A stretch of DNA of 44,598 nt from JBGPYB01 sp041493035 (GCA_041493035.1 JBGPYB010000016.1:1-44598), one strand, 5' to 3'. Shown: positions 33,274 through 41,204, counted from the first letter of the stretch. A program made the numbers and translations. Notes: generated by a model from the letters alone, not told the origin.

Positions 33274-34122
33274 TCAAAGCTCCTCGCCGAGTGCGACGAA
33301 AAGCGCCGCGGCCACGAGATCCGCCGTGGTCCCGGGGTTCATCCGGTTCCCCGGCCCGCGCAGCTCGCGGTCGAACGCGTCCGCGGCCTGCGCACGCTCG
33401 GGGCTGCCGGGCTCGCCGGCCGCCAGGACCTGCCGGGCGCGTTGGCTCACGGACCGCGCCGCGCCGAGACCCTCCTTGCGCGCGATCAGCGTGTCCGGAA
33501 CCTCGGCCAGTGTCCGCAGATATGCGTCCAGAACGGCAACAGGCCAACTGCCCTGCTCGGCTCGCGCCTCTCGGAGCGCCGGCACCGTCAGGCTCAACGT
33601 CACATCATAGTCCGTCACGTATTCCCGCGCGATCGTGTCCCGCTCTGCCGCCAGAGCCATGACCTCTCGCAGCGACAGCGACGGCTCCTCGCGGACGTCC
33701 TGCGTCTCCGCACTTCCAAGGCCGCCGGGCGCGGCGAGGCGAATGGCCGCGTAGGTGTCGCGCGCGTCATCGACCGTCAACGCCGCGAGCACCGCTGATA
33801 GCCGGCTCCGGAGAGAGCCGCCCTCTCCCGCAGCCGCACGCGCCAGGGGTGCCAGGAGCAAGACGATGCCCAGGTTGGTGTTGGTTCCGACGAGCTGTCT
33901 CGTCTTCTCCACCGCGCTCAGAACCATCGCTCCCACCGATGTCCCGCTCGCCCGAGCGAAGACGGGCCCGATGGCCACCGCGCTCAACAGGAAATCCTCG
34001 AAGCGGACGTCGACGAAGTCGTGTTGGCGCGAGACGTTTCCCGGCTTGGGGGCGCTCACCTCGAGGAGGCAGGCCGATTGCGCAAGCTGGCTGATCTCGT
34101 CGGGCGAGAACGCTCGAGTCAT
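33274..34122 (-). CDS. CitG-like triphosphoribosyl-dephospho-CoA synthase family protein
   Basis: 282 residues from the ATG at 34122, chosen because GGAGG lies 5 bases upstream; a GTG at 34146 overlapping the previous stop is the alternative. Family motifs: LLEVSAPKPGNVSRQHDF near residue 25, FEDFLLSAVAIG, TNTNLGIVLLLAPLARAA and GPGNRMNPGTTADLVAAALF. Classical CitG/MdcB proteins attach a phosphoribosyl unit from ATP to dephospho-CoA, releasing adenine. There are no citrate lyase or malonate decarboxylase genes here; this subfamily occurs in H4MPT islands and its substrate is unknown. Confidence 0.86.
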   Translation of the reverse strand: MTRAFSPDEISQLAQSACLLEVSAPKPGNVSRQHDFVDVRFEDFLLSAVAIGPVFARASGTSVGAMVLSAVEKTRQLVGTNTNLGIVLLLAPLARAAAGEGGSLRSRLSAVLAALTVDDARDTYAAIRLAAPGGLGSAETQDVREEPSLSLREVMALAAERDTIAREYVTDYDVTLSLTVPALREARAEQGSWPVAVLDAYLRTLAEVPDTLIARKEGLGAARSVSQRARQVLAAGEPGSPERAQAADAFDRELRGPGNRMNPGTTADLVAAALFVALGEEL

Positions 34123-34142
34123 CGCGGCCTCCGGATGAATCG

Positions 34143-35342
34143 TCACGAGTTCGCCCTCGGCGCTTCCTGTCCGATCTCTCGCTCGACCTGGGTGGCGGCG
34201 CTCACGAGACGACCGTAACACGCCGCATGGTCCGGCCCCTCGGCGAACACCGTGCAGATCGGATGACCCCGCCGGATAAGCTCGCCTGGGAACGGCAGAT
34301 CGCGGACGTCGTCCCGCGAGAGCCAGCGTCGGGTATCACCGACCATGACGTCCTGCCGGGCCCACACGATCGCCTTGCCGAAGACGCTTGTGGCGGGAGT
34401 TCTCGACGGCGTGACGGCTAAGGAGCCGTCGCAGGCGTCGGCGTGGGCTTCGAACACGTTCGGCCGGCCCGCGCGTTCGAGCAGCTCCATCGAAGCCGAG
34501 TAACGCGGGTTCAGCTCCAGCGCGAAGGCCTCACCGTCTCTCACGATGAAATCGAGACCGTTGACGCCGACGAGACCGAACGCCTTCGTCATGGCTTGCG
34601 CCAGCCCGTCGAGACGTTCGAGAAGAGACGGCTCGGCCGGGAAGGGGTAGAGGCTTCCGCAGTACCGATAGCCTCGCGCGCCGAAGGCGGCGTCTCCCGC
34701 TAGTCCCTTCGAAAGGCCGAGAAGCCGAGCGCGCCGGCCGTCGGCGGCGAAGGATATCGATCCGAGGACGCCGTCGATCCGCTCCTGAACCACCTCGTCC
34801 GCGCGCAGGCGGGAGCCAGGCACGAAGTGGACGACGCCGCTCCCGCCGCCGCCGCGCACGGGCTTCCGCAGCCACGCGCGGTTCGGGGAGAGGGATCGAG
34901 CCTCGCTGGCCGCGAAGGTCGCGGGGACACGTCCTCCGGCTTCCTCGACCGTTCGCGCAAACTGTGTCCAGTCGCGCGCGGCGACGAGGGTCGCCGGAGA
35001 GTTGCCCAGAAGCCTCCGGCCGGTCCCCAGGCGACGGACCGCCGCCGGATGGTTCTCGAGGTTGGCGACGTAGGCGGCGGAACCGGCGCCCAGGCGGCGG
35101 CCAATGGCCACCGCTGCGGCCGCGCTGTAGGCACGTCCCTTGTCGCGGACCAGCGCCACGTTCTCGATGCGAGCCTTCTGGTCGAGATCGCCGAAGGCAT
35201 CCACGCTGACGCAGTCGCGTCCGGCGCGCCTCGCCGACTCGGCGAAGGCTCGCGTCGACACGCCGACGATCAGAACGCGCTCCTCGGCCACGGCATCACC
35301 ATCGAGGACGTGCCCGGCGACCCGATCAAAGGGCCGCCGCAA
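34143..35342 (-). CDS. Second ATP-grasp ligase of the C1 island
   Basis: 399 residues, start uncertain because the proposed ATG overlaps the mini-MtdB gene by 17 bp and GTG codons a little downstream are possible. RVLIVGVSTRAFAESARRAG opens a pre-ATP-grasp domain. The ATP-grasp core has AWLRKPVRGGGGSGVVHFVP, VVQERIDGVLGSISFAADG, GLVGVNGLDFIVRDGEAFAL and LELNPRYSASMEL. It resembles the COG2232-type carboligases seen in methylotroph H4MPT clusters. It may add glutamate to methylofuran or extend the H4MPT side chain; the reaction is not established. Confidence 0.85.
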   Translation of the reverse strand: MRRPFDRVAGHVLDGDAVAEERVLIVGVSTRAFAESARRAGRDCVSVDAFGDLDQKARIENVALVRDKGRAYSAAAAVAIGRRLGAGSAAYVANLENHPAAVRRLGTGRRLLGNSPATLVAARDWTQFARTVEEAGGRVPATFAASEARSLSPNRAWLRKPVRGGGGSGVVHFVPGSRLRADEVVQERIDGVLGSISFAADGRRARLLGLSKGLAGDAAFGARGYRYCGSLYPFPAEPSLLERLDGLAQAMTKAFGLVGVNGLDFIVRDGEAFALELNPRYSASMELLERAGRPNVFEAHADACDGSLAVTPSRTPATSVFGKAIVWARQDVMVGDTRRWLSRDDVRDLPFPGELIRRGHPICTVFAEGPDHAACYGRLVSAATQVEREIGQEAPRANS

Positions 35343-35598
35343 GATCGTAGATCTGCTCCGCGTCGAGGACGAGATCCGCCACTTCCACGGCCGGCCCGGC
35401 GGCCAGCAGGATCTCGGCCCATCCGATGAGGTCCTTCGGTCCCCGCGTGAAGATCGCTCCGTGGATGAGGCCGCGAACGTCTTCTTCAGCGAGCGAGCAG
35501 TAGCTCAGTACCTCGTCGGCCCCCGCGTCGTGCGCGACGATCCGGTCGAAGGCGCCCGGAAGACGGTCCGCGTCCAACTGGAGGAGCAACTTGCGCAT
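35326..35598 (-). CDS. Mini methylene-H4MPT dehydrogenase-like protein without NAD(P) domain
   Basis: 90 residues, ATG at 35598 with AAGGGA upstream. The N-terminal ~65 residues (RKLLLQLDADRLPGAFDRIV, then HDAGADEVLSY, then IFTRGPKDL) follow the N-terminal domain of MtdB/MtdA (Mpt_N, PF09176; MtdB of Methylorubrum reads KKLLFQFDTD..P..FD, GGAD..., IYTRGGKE, from memory). The last 15 residues (VLDAEQIYDLA) match the extreme C-terminus of MtdB (FDAEEIYKLA). The ~200-residue Rossmann domain in between is absent, so it cannot be a normal dehydrogenase. The frame is intact and the gene sits directly after fae in the operon, arguing against decay. Confidence 0.78.
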   Translation of the reverse strand: MRKLLLQLDADRLPGAFDRIVAHDAGADEVLSYCSLAEEDVRGLIHGAIFTRGPKDLIGWAEILLAAGPAVEVADLVLDAEQIYDLAAAL

Positions 35599-35619
35599 CC
35601 CATGGTTCCCTTCGATACG

Positions 35620-35654
35620 GCCACCTCGCCGACAAGGGACGCCGGCGAGGTGGC
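35620..35654 (-). promoter_or_regulatory. Strong hairpin between fae and the mini-MtdB gene
   Basis: GCCACCTCGCCG (35620-35631) and CGGCGAGGTGGC (35643-35654) form a perfect 12-bp stem with an 11-base loop, starting 11 bases after the fae stop. No U tract follows, so it is more likely an mRNA-stabilising or partial-termination element that lets fae be expressed above the downstream biosynthesis genes. Confidence 0.5.
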
Positions 35655-35665
35655 TCGGGCGCGCT

Positions 35666-36178
35666 TTACTTGTCGGCGCCGCCCGCGAACGGGTGCGTGG
35701 CGGTCTTGGCCCCGCCGAGGACCTCGTCTACCGTCGGCTTCCCCTTGAGGGCGCGCTCGATGGACTCCTTGGTGGCTTCGTAGTTGAACTTGTAGATCTT
35801 CTTGTCGTCGGCCGCCTCCCAGTGGATGAAGACTCCCACGAGGATGACGTAGTCGTCGGCCTTGGCCTTGGGGATCACACCCGAAGCGACCGAATCGACG
35901 ACCGCGCGGGCCACCGCCGCCTGGGCCGGGCCGAACATCTGCACGGCTTGCTTCGCTCCCTTGATGGTCACCTTGTTGAAGAGGAGCGTGTCGGGCTTGC
36001 AGGGAAGGTTCGGGGCGACGACCGCGAGCAGGGACGTGAATCCGTCCTTGTTGTTCGAGAGGGCGTTCACGAACGCCTGCCCCGCGGGGCCGCTCTTGGA
36101 CCCGATGATGAGATCGATGTGGGCGATCTCGTTCCCGTCCCCGACCAGGGATTCGCCGATGAAGAAATCCGCTGCCAT
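35666..36178 (-). CDS. fae: Formaldehyde-activating enzyme
   Basis: 170 residues from the ATG at 36178, which has GGGAGG 7 bases upstream. It is a textbook Fae: FIGESLVGDGNEIAHIDLII with catalytic His20, NNKDGFTSLLAVVAPNLPCK, KPDTLLFNKVTI, AVQMFGPAQAAVARAVVDSV, GVFIHWEAADD, NYEATKESIERALKGKP and the C-terminal SATHPFA-like TATHPFAGG. Fae condenses formaldehyde with H4MPT to methylene-H4MPT in the cytoplasm, the entry to oxidation or detoxification. It is the first gene of the leftward operon and faces the SRP RNA gene across a 220-bp divergent spacer that must hold its promoter. Confidence 0.97.
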   Translation of the reverse strand: MAADFFIGESLVGDGNEIAHIDLIIGSKSGPAGQAFVNALSNNKDGFTSLLAVVAPNLPCKPDTLLFNKVTIKGAKQAVQMFGPAQAAVARAVVDSVASGVIPKAKADDYVILVGVFIHWEAADDKKIYKFNYEATKESIERALKGKPTVDEVLGGAKTATHPFAGGADK

Positions 36179-36399
36179 GTCATCCTCCCGTAATGTCATC
36201 AAACGATTTGCCCAAGCCCCGGGCGAGCAAGAGACGAGCCGTCCAGGGGCAAGTGCGGCCAGTCCAGCGAGGCAGGCATTCTCAGTTGGCCAGCGGAAGC
36301 CTGTCAAGCACGGTCGTGACTACAGCCAGCGAGATTCCTTCGCCCCTCCGCCTTCTTTCGCCCTGTCTCCGTTTTGCAGTAGTCTACCGATAGAGGGTC

Positions 36400-36520
36400 G
36401 GTCGTACGTGGACTCCGGCCCCGCGCAACTCGGGACGTCGAACCCCGCCAGGCCCGGAAGGGAGCAACGGTTAGGCGCCCCCCGCGTGTGCCGCGGGACA
36501 GCCGGAGTTCACGTAGGGCC
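36400..36520 (+). ncRNA. ffs: Signal recognition particle RNA (4.5S type)
   Basis: The conserved domain IV core GGCCCGGAAGGGAGCAACGG (36451-36470) has the CCC-GGAA-GGG tetraloop hairpin and AGCA internal-loop side that bind Ffh. The long closing stem is visible as ACGTGGACTCCGGC (36406-36419) pairing with GCCGGAGTTCACGT (36501-36514) through one G-U pair. Size is about 115-120 nt, the short bacterial form without an Alu domain. The ends are estimated. It lies just upstream of dnaX, a common bacterial arrangement. Confidence 0.9.
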
Positions 36521-36538
36521 GGCGCTCCCCGCTCCAAA

Positions 36539-38239
36539 ATGTCCTACCAGGTTCTCGCGCGGAAGTGGCGCCCCAAGACCTTCGACGAGGTCGTGGGCCA
36601 AGTCATGGTCACCCGCACCCTCAAGAACGCCCTGGCGTCGGGGCGCATCGGCCACGCGTTCCTGCTGTCGGGAGCCCGCGGCGTCGGAAAGACCACGACG
36701 GCCCGGATCCTGGCCAAGGCCCTCAACTGCTCCAAGGGCGAGGGGCCCACGGCCGACCCGTGCGGCGAATGCGCGTCGTGCGTCGAGATCACCGCGGGGA
36801 CGTCACTCGACGTCCAGGAGATCGACGGGGCCACTCACAACGGCGTCGAGCAGGTCCGGGAGCTGCGCGAGAGCGCCCGATACAGCCCGGCGCGCGATCG
36901 CTTCAAGGTGTGGATCATCGACGAGGTCCACATGCTCTCGACCGGCGCCTTCAACGCGCTGCTGAAGACTCTCGAAGAACCCCCGCCGCGGGTCAAGTTC
37001 ATCTTCGCTACGACCGAGTACCACAAGATCCCCGACACGATCCTCTCTCGCTGCCAGCAGTACGACTTCCGGATGATCCCGGCGAGGGAGCTGATCGCTC
37101 ACCTCCGGGTCGTATCCGACGCCGACGGGATCAAAGTGAGCGACGAGGCTCTGGCACGGATCGCTCGAGCCGCCGAAGGGAGCGCGCGGGACGCACTCTC
37201 TCTCTTCGACCAGGTCCTTTCCTTCAGCGGCAGCGAGGTCAAGGACGAGGACCTCTCGGCGCTTCTGGGGCTCATCGATCGGGAGCTGCTTCTCGCGGCG
37301 TCGCGCGGGATCGCGGCGTCCGACGCGTCCGCGCTGCTGGGAGTGATCGAGCGCCTCTCGGATTACGGCGCCGACTACCGCAACTTCGCTCGGGAGCTTC
37401 TTCTTCACTTTCGCGAGCTTCTTCTGCTCAAGCTGGCGCCCCCCGGAAGCCCCCTCCTCGCGGCCATCGTCCCAGAGGAAGCCGAGCGCATGCGTCCCCT
37501 CGCCGAGGGCTTTTCGGAAGAAGACATCCTCCGCGCGTTCGAGGTGCTCACGCGAGCCGAGTCCGACCTCCGCTCGGCCCCCGACCCGCGGGTCACGCTG
37601 GAGTTCGCCCTGCTGAAACTCGCTCACTCGCGCCGCCTCGTTCCCTTTGCCGAGCTCGTGGCTCGCGTGGAAGCGATGCTGTCCGGTGCTCCGGCGCCCG
37701 CAAGGGCGCTCCCTCGGCCGGCCGCCGTCCCGGCTCCTCCGGCTTTGGCGTCAGCCGTGGCGAATCCACAGATCCGCATGATGAGCCGGCCGCAATCGCT
37801 TCCGCCGGAACCGCGGCCCGTTCCCGTTGCCGCCCCTCCTTCCGTCGAGCCGCCAGCGGCGCCCGCCGAGTCTGGCGACCTCGTGGCCTCCATGCTGGTG
37901 GCGGCCCAAACGCGCCCCTCACTCGCGCAGCCGCTGCGGAGCGCCTCGGCCCGTGTTGAGGGAGATGTGGTCCATCTCGTGGTGACGGCCGACTTCGGCG
38001 CGTTCGCGGAGATGCACGCCGACGAGTACCAGGATCTGGCGTCGAAAGCGGCGGGCCGCAAGGTGAAGGTTCGGATCTCCACGGGGGCGGCATCGGGAGC
38101 GACAAGCGAGCCCTCGCTTACCCAGCAGAAGCGTGAACGACTCATGAAGGAAGCGGTCCGTGAGCCCGCCGTTCAGGAGGCCCTCGACCTTTTCAACGGA
38201 AAGGTCGTGGACGTGCGCGAGGCGAAGCCCTCCAGTTGA
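36539..38239 (+). CDS. dnaX: DNA polymerase III gamma/tau subunit
   Basis: 566 residues from the ATG at 36539 (MSYQVLARKWRPKTFDEVVG, the canonical start); the frame is open 17 codons further into the SRP RNA. AAA+ clamp-loader features: Walker A GARGVGKTTTA (residues 45-55), zinc Cys cluster NCSKGEG...CGECASC, DEVHML Walker B and the SRC sensor (ILSRCQQYDF). Residues about 390-450 are a Pro/Ala linker, and the last 120 residues form a tau-like C-terminal domain. It loads the beta clamp and organises the replisome. Confidence 0.97.
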   Translation: MSYQVLARKWRPKTFDEVVGQVMVTRTLKNALASGRIGHAFLLSGARGVGKTTTARILAKALNCSKGEGPTADPCGECASCVEITAGTSLDVQEIDGATHNGVEQVRELRESARYSPARDRFKVWIIDEVHMLSTGAFNALLKTLEEPPPRVKFIFATTEYHKIPDTILSRCQQYDFRMIPARELIAHLRVVSDADGIKVSDEALARIARAAEGSARDALSLFDQVLSFSGSEVKDEDLSALLGLIDRELLLAASRGIAASDASALLGVIERLSDYGADYRNFARELLLHFRELLLLKLAPPGSPLLAAIVPEEAERMRPLAEGFSEEDILRAFEVLTRAESDLRSAPDPRVTLEFALLKLAHSRRLVPFAELVARVEAMLSGAPAPARALPRPAAVPAPPALASAVANPQIRMMSRPQSLPPEPRPVPVAAPPSVEPPAAPAESGDLVASMLVAAQTRPSLAQPLRSASARVEGDVVHLVVTADFGAFAEMHADEYQDLASKAAGRKVKVRISTGAASGATSEPSLTQQKRERLMKEAVREPAVQEALDLFNGKVVDVREAKPSS

Positions 38240-38259
38240 ACTTTTCGGAAGGAGACTCT

Positions 38260-38574
38260 GTGAACCCATTCGGAGGAGATCCCCGCAAGCTCATGAAGCA
38301 GCTCCAGCAGGCGCAGGAGCGCGTTCAGGAGGAGATTGCCGCGCTTAGGATCGAGTCGACGTCGGGCGGAGGGATGGTCGCCGTCGCAATGGACGGCCAG
38401 AAGAACCTCGTCAGCCTGAAGATCGACCCCGAAGTCGTCAGCAAGGACGACGTCGAGATGCTCCAGGACCTCATGATGGCTGCCGTCAACGAAGCGGCCC
38501 GGAAGGTCGATCAGGCGATACAGGAAAAGATCGGGGCCCTGACGGGGGGCCTCAAGATCCCGGGACTCGGGTAG
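38260..38574 (+). CDS. ybaB: YbaB/EbfC nucleoid-associated protein
   Basis: 104 residues from a GTG at 38260, fixed by GGAAGGAG at 38248-38255. It begins NPFGGDPRKLMKQLQQAQER, then GGGMVAVAMDGQKNLVSLKI, DVEMLQDLMMAAVNEAARKV and a C-terminal LTGGLKIPGLG, all standard for YbaB. The dimer binds DNA without strong sequence preference. It follows dnaX by 21 bp. Its 3' end overlaps the converging membrane-protein gene by 23 bp. Confidence 0.95.
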   Translation: MNPFGGDPRKLMKQLQQAQERVQEEIAALRIESTSGGGMVAVAMDGQKNLVSLKIDPEVVSKDDVEMLQDLMMAAVNEAARKVDQAIQEKIGALTGGLKIPGLG

Positions 38575-41158
38575 CGCCCGGACGCCCGGGGTTCGGTGGC
38601 TCGGCCAGCGATGCCATCGCGAGGAGCACGATGGGAACGGCACTCGCGGGGGCCGGGACACTCGGGAGCAGCACGAGCGCTGCGGCCGTGATCGTTCCGA
38701 GGAGAGCCCAGGGCATTGCCCGCGCTCTCGTCGACCGGAGCAGCATGAGGGCCAGCAACCCAAGCAAGATCGGCGCGGCACCGCGGAGCAGCGCCATCCC
38801 TGCGACCTCCTGGCCCGGCCGGTAGTAGAGCAGGTTCGACAGGCCCATCCCCGGCGAGAGCGGTCGCGCCGCGAGAACCCAGCGCACGAATTCCCCCGGG
38901 AAGAGGACGAGCAGCGGCAGGATGGCCGCCAGTAGCCCCAGACCGAGAGTCATTGCGGCTACCCGCACGCCACTCCGGCGGACCAGGAACCCCGCGGCGA
39001 TTACGAGCGCCACCGGGATCATCTCGCCTGCACCGAAGACGACGCCCAGCGCACAGACCGGGCAGAGCGTCAAGACAGCGCCGATGGTGGTCCCTTGCTC
39101 TCGAGCCACGAGGCCCGTTGCCAACGCCGCGGCCACAACCATCGCCAGGACAGTCAACAACCTTGGATCCACGGCGACGCGTCGAAGGCTTCGTCCCAAA
39201 GCGAAGGTCAGCGGCGAGGGGGGCGTTTCCGCGATGGGCCGCGGTGGATCGCGGCGCCAGCTCATCGACCAGGCCTCGAGCACCGGCGTCGGCGTGTGCC
39301 CGGGTCGATCCGCCCAGGCGCCGGGGCCGAGGGCCTCTTGCGATCGGAGAGCCGCTACGTACCACGGGTCCTGGGCACGTCGCGTTCCCGTCGCCAAACC
39401 GACATGGGAAATCACCAGGGCGGGGAGCGCGATGCCGAGGACACCGCCCGCGGTGATGAGTCCCAGTCGAACGCTTCTGGGCGCGCCGCCGATACCGAGC
39501 AGCAGGTAGACGATTCCCAGTCCCGCCAACGCGCCGCTCGCTCCCATGCTCAGCGGGTCGCGCCACCGCGGACCGGCGGGCGACGGCGCGAGCCACGCGG
39601 GTAAGCCCACGTCGACTCCGGCCGCCTGGGCCTGATCCCAGGTCGTGCGCAGCGGCTCGTGGTACGCAATCTCCACTCCGAGCAGGAGAAGGAGCAGGGG
39701 CACCACGGCGATGTCGGTCCTTCTGTCGCCGTCCATGAGGACACCCAAAGGAAGGAAGATCGCGGCCAGGATCAGGTAGTTGGGATTCACGATCCTGGAG
39801 AAGTAGAGGGACACGAGGAGCGCCGCGCTGCCGCAGACGAAGGCCGAGCCCAGGGTGCGCCGGCCGAGTTGGTAACGCAGGAGCACGAGGCCGATGGGAA
39901 TGAACAGCAGATAGAAACGTTGGAACGGAAAATAGTCGGACAGCGTCGCCACACGGCCCGCGTAGATGAGGAGGTTGGCGAAACCGAAGCCGGGGGTTCC
40001 GCCGAGCGGGTACTGTTCCGAGCCGGGGCTGCCGACCTGGTACCGAAAGATATCTCCGACGAAGGCCCGCAGGTCGAGCGCCGCCACCGGCAGAACGATC
40101 GCCGTGAAGACGCCTACGGCAATGAGAGCCGGCCGCCGAAGGCGCCGGAGCCCATCGCGTGTCGCCAGGTGCTTCAGTGAAGCGACGTCGGCGAGATGTG
40201 CCAGCAGGAAAGGCGCGAAGGGCCACGCGAGCTGCTTGAAGGCACACGCGACACCGAGCATCGCTGCCGCAGCGTCAGGGCGGCCGCGAGTCGCGAGGAG
40301 GGCTCCGAGCAGGAGCGGGACGGCGCTCATCACGTCGTTCGTCCCGAAGATCTGGGGCCAGAAGATCAGCGGGTTGAGCGCCACCAGAGCGGCGGCCACC
40401 AGGCGCTTCTCCGGGGTCGTCACGAGGCGCGTGATGAGGACGATGGCCAGCCCGTACGCCGCCAGGGTCACGAGGCGTGGATCGAAGAAGCCGAAGAGGC
40501 GTCGGCACAAGACGTAGGGGATGGCCATCGCGAGGTGGACGCCGGGAAGGTACCAATGGTGACGCACGATCGGGTTGCCGCCGAGCGGCGCCCAGAAGAC
40601 CGAGGAGCGGGACTGCCAGCCCAGAACGCTGGCGGAGTAGTCGGCTCCATAGGGGGAGAGGCCCGAGAGGACGCGGTCCAAGGCCAAGGGGAGCTGAACG
40701 ACGCCGCCGTCGTGGCCATACGGCCGCCCGGTCGCGAGGCCGAGGGCGATGAACGCCACCGTGGGCAGTGCCACGAGGACGAGAGCTGCGGCGACGATCA
40801 GCGTGGCGCGGGCTCGAGCACCTTTCCCCGTGAGGGCCAGGACGCCGTAGGCGGCTGCCAACCCCGTGGCCGCGGCGGCCAGGAGGAGCGCCACGGGGTC
40901 GTCGTAGAGGACGGGCGCGGGCTGTGGCAGAAAGGCCGCCAGCCAAGCGGGCTTCGGCGTGTCCTTCAGATCATGGAAGAGCTGCCACGCCAGCTCTCGC
41001 GGTGGGTCGTAGAGTGCCAACTCCCGGCCCACCAGGAGGAGCATTGCAGGGACAATCGCGCCGTCCAGAGAGAGCCGGTGAGACGTCCCGTTCGCCCGTG
41101 ATGCTTCCGCGACTTTCTCCTTGCCTCCCACGTGACGCTGAATATACTCTCCCCCCAT
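38552..41158 (-). CDS. Large polytopic membrane protein, probable GT-C/GT87-like mannosyltransferase
   Basis: About 868 residues from an ATG at 41158; a later ATG at 41044 is a serious alternative because a promoter for the divergent receptor gene overlaps the first codons. It has some twenty hydrophobic segments. Motifs such as YGHDGGVVQLPLALDRVLSG, HHWYLPGVHLAMAIPYVLCR, PLIFWPQIFGTNDVMSAVPL and ACAFKQLAWPFAPFLL are typical of polyprenyl-phosphate-dependent GT-C glycosyltransferases of the GT87/DUF2029 type. A second hydrophobic half after residue ~580 resembles a duplicated or accessory membrane module. The substrate is unknown. It converges on ybaB. Confidence 0.65.
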   Translation of the reverse strand: MGGEYIQRHVGGKEKVAEASRANGTSHRLSLDGAIVPAMLLLVGRELALYDPPRELAWQLFHDLKDTPKPAWLAAFLPQPAPVLYDDPVALLLAAAATGLAAAYGVLALTGKGARARATLIVAAALVLVALPTVAFIALGLATGRPYGHDGGVVQLPLALDRVLSGLSPYGADYSASVLGWQSRSSVFWAPLGGNPIVRHHWYLPGVHLAMAIPYVLCRRLFGFFDPRLVTLAAYGLAIVLITRLVTTPEKRLVAAALVALNPLIFWPQIFGTNDVMSAVPLLLGALLATRGRPDAAAAMLGVACAFKQLAWPFAPFLLAHLADVASLKHLATRDGLRRLRRPALIAVGVFTAIVLPVAALDLRAFVGDIFRYQVGSPGSEQYPLGGTPGFGFANLLIYAGRVATLSDYFPFQRFYLLFIPIGLVLLRYQLGRRTLGSAFVCGSAALLVSLYFSRIVNPNYLILAAIFLPLGVLMDGDRRTDIAVVPLLLLLLGVEIAYHEPLRTTWDQAQAAGVDVGLPAWLAPSPAGPRWRDPLSMGASGALAGLGIVYLLLGIGGAPRSVRLGLITAGGVLGIALPALVISHVGLATGTRRAQDPWYVAALRSQEALGPGAWADRPGHTPTPVLEAWSMSWRRDPPRPIAETPPSPLTFALGRSLRRVAVDPRLLTVLAMVVAAALATGLVAREQGTTIGAVLTLCPVCALGVVFGAGEMIPVALVIAAGFLVRRSGVRVAAMTLGLGLLAAILPLLVLFPGEFVRWVLAARPLSPGMGLSNLLYYRPGQEVAGMALLRGAAPILLGLLALMLLRSTRARAMPWALLGTITAAALVLLPSVPAPASAVPIVLLAMASLAEPPNPGRPGATRVPGS
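41121..41148 (+). promoter_or_regulatory. Sigma-70-like promoter for the TonB-dependent receptor gene
   Basis: TTGCCT (41121-41126) and TATACT (41143-41148) are separated by 16 bases, the best sigma-70-type match I see in the window. Transcription would begin near 41155, about 50 bases before the receptor's ATG, which has AAGGAG 8 bases upstream. Confidence 0.5.
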
Positions 41159-41204
41159 TCGAAGCGATTGCGGCCTTCGCCGGGGAGGCCAAGGAGTGGT
41201 GCCG

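Noticed and set aside
35326..35598. Interpretation of the small MtdB-like gene as a simple pseudogene
   Set aside because: The frame is intact, has a ribosome site, retains both N-terminal and extreme C-terminal MtdB elements in register, and is embedded in an operon, which is not how random truncation usually looks.
36374..36395. Sigma-70 promoter just upstream of the SRP RNA
   Set aside because: TTGCAG is present at about 36375, but no acceptable -10 element stands at the proper distance, so I did not annotate it.
38511..40247. 578-codon minus-strand frame and other long frames within the membrane-protein gene
   Set aside because: Arg/Pro/Gly-rich out-of-frame translation of the same strand; the accepted frame has some twenty hydrophobic helices and GT-C motifs.
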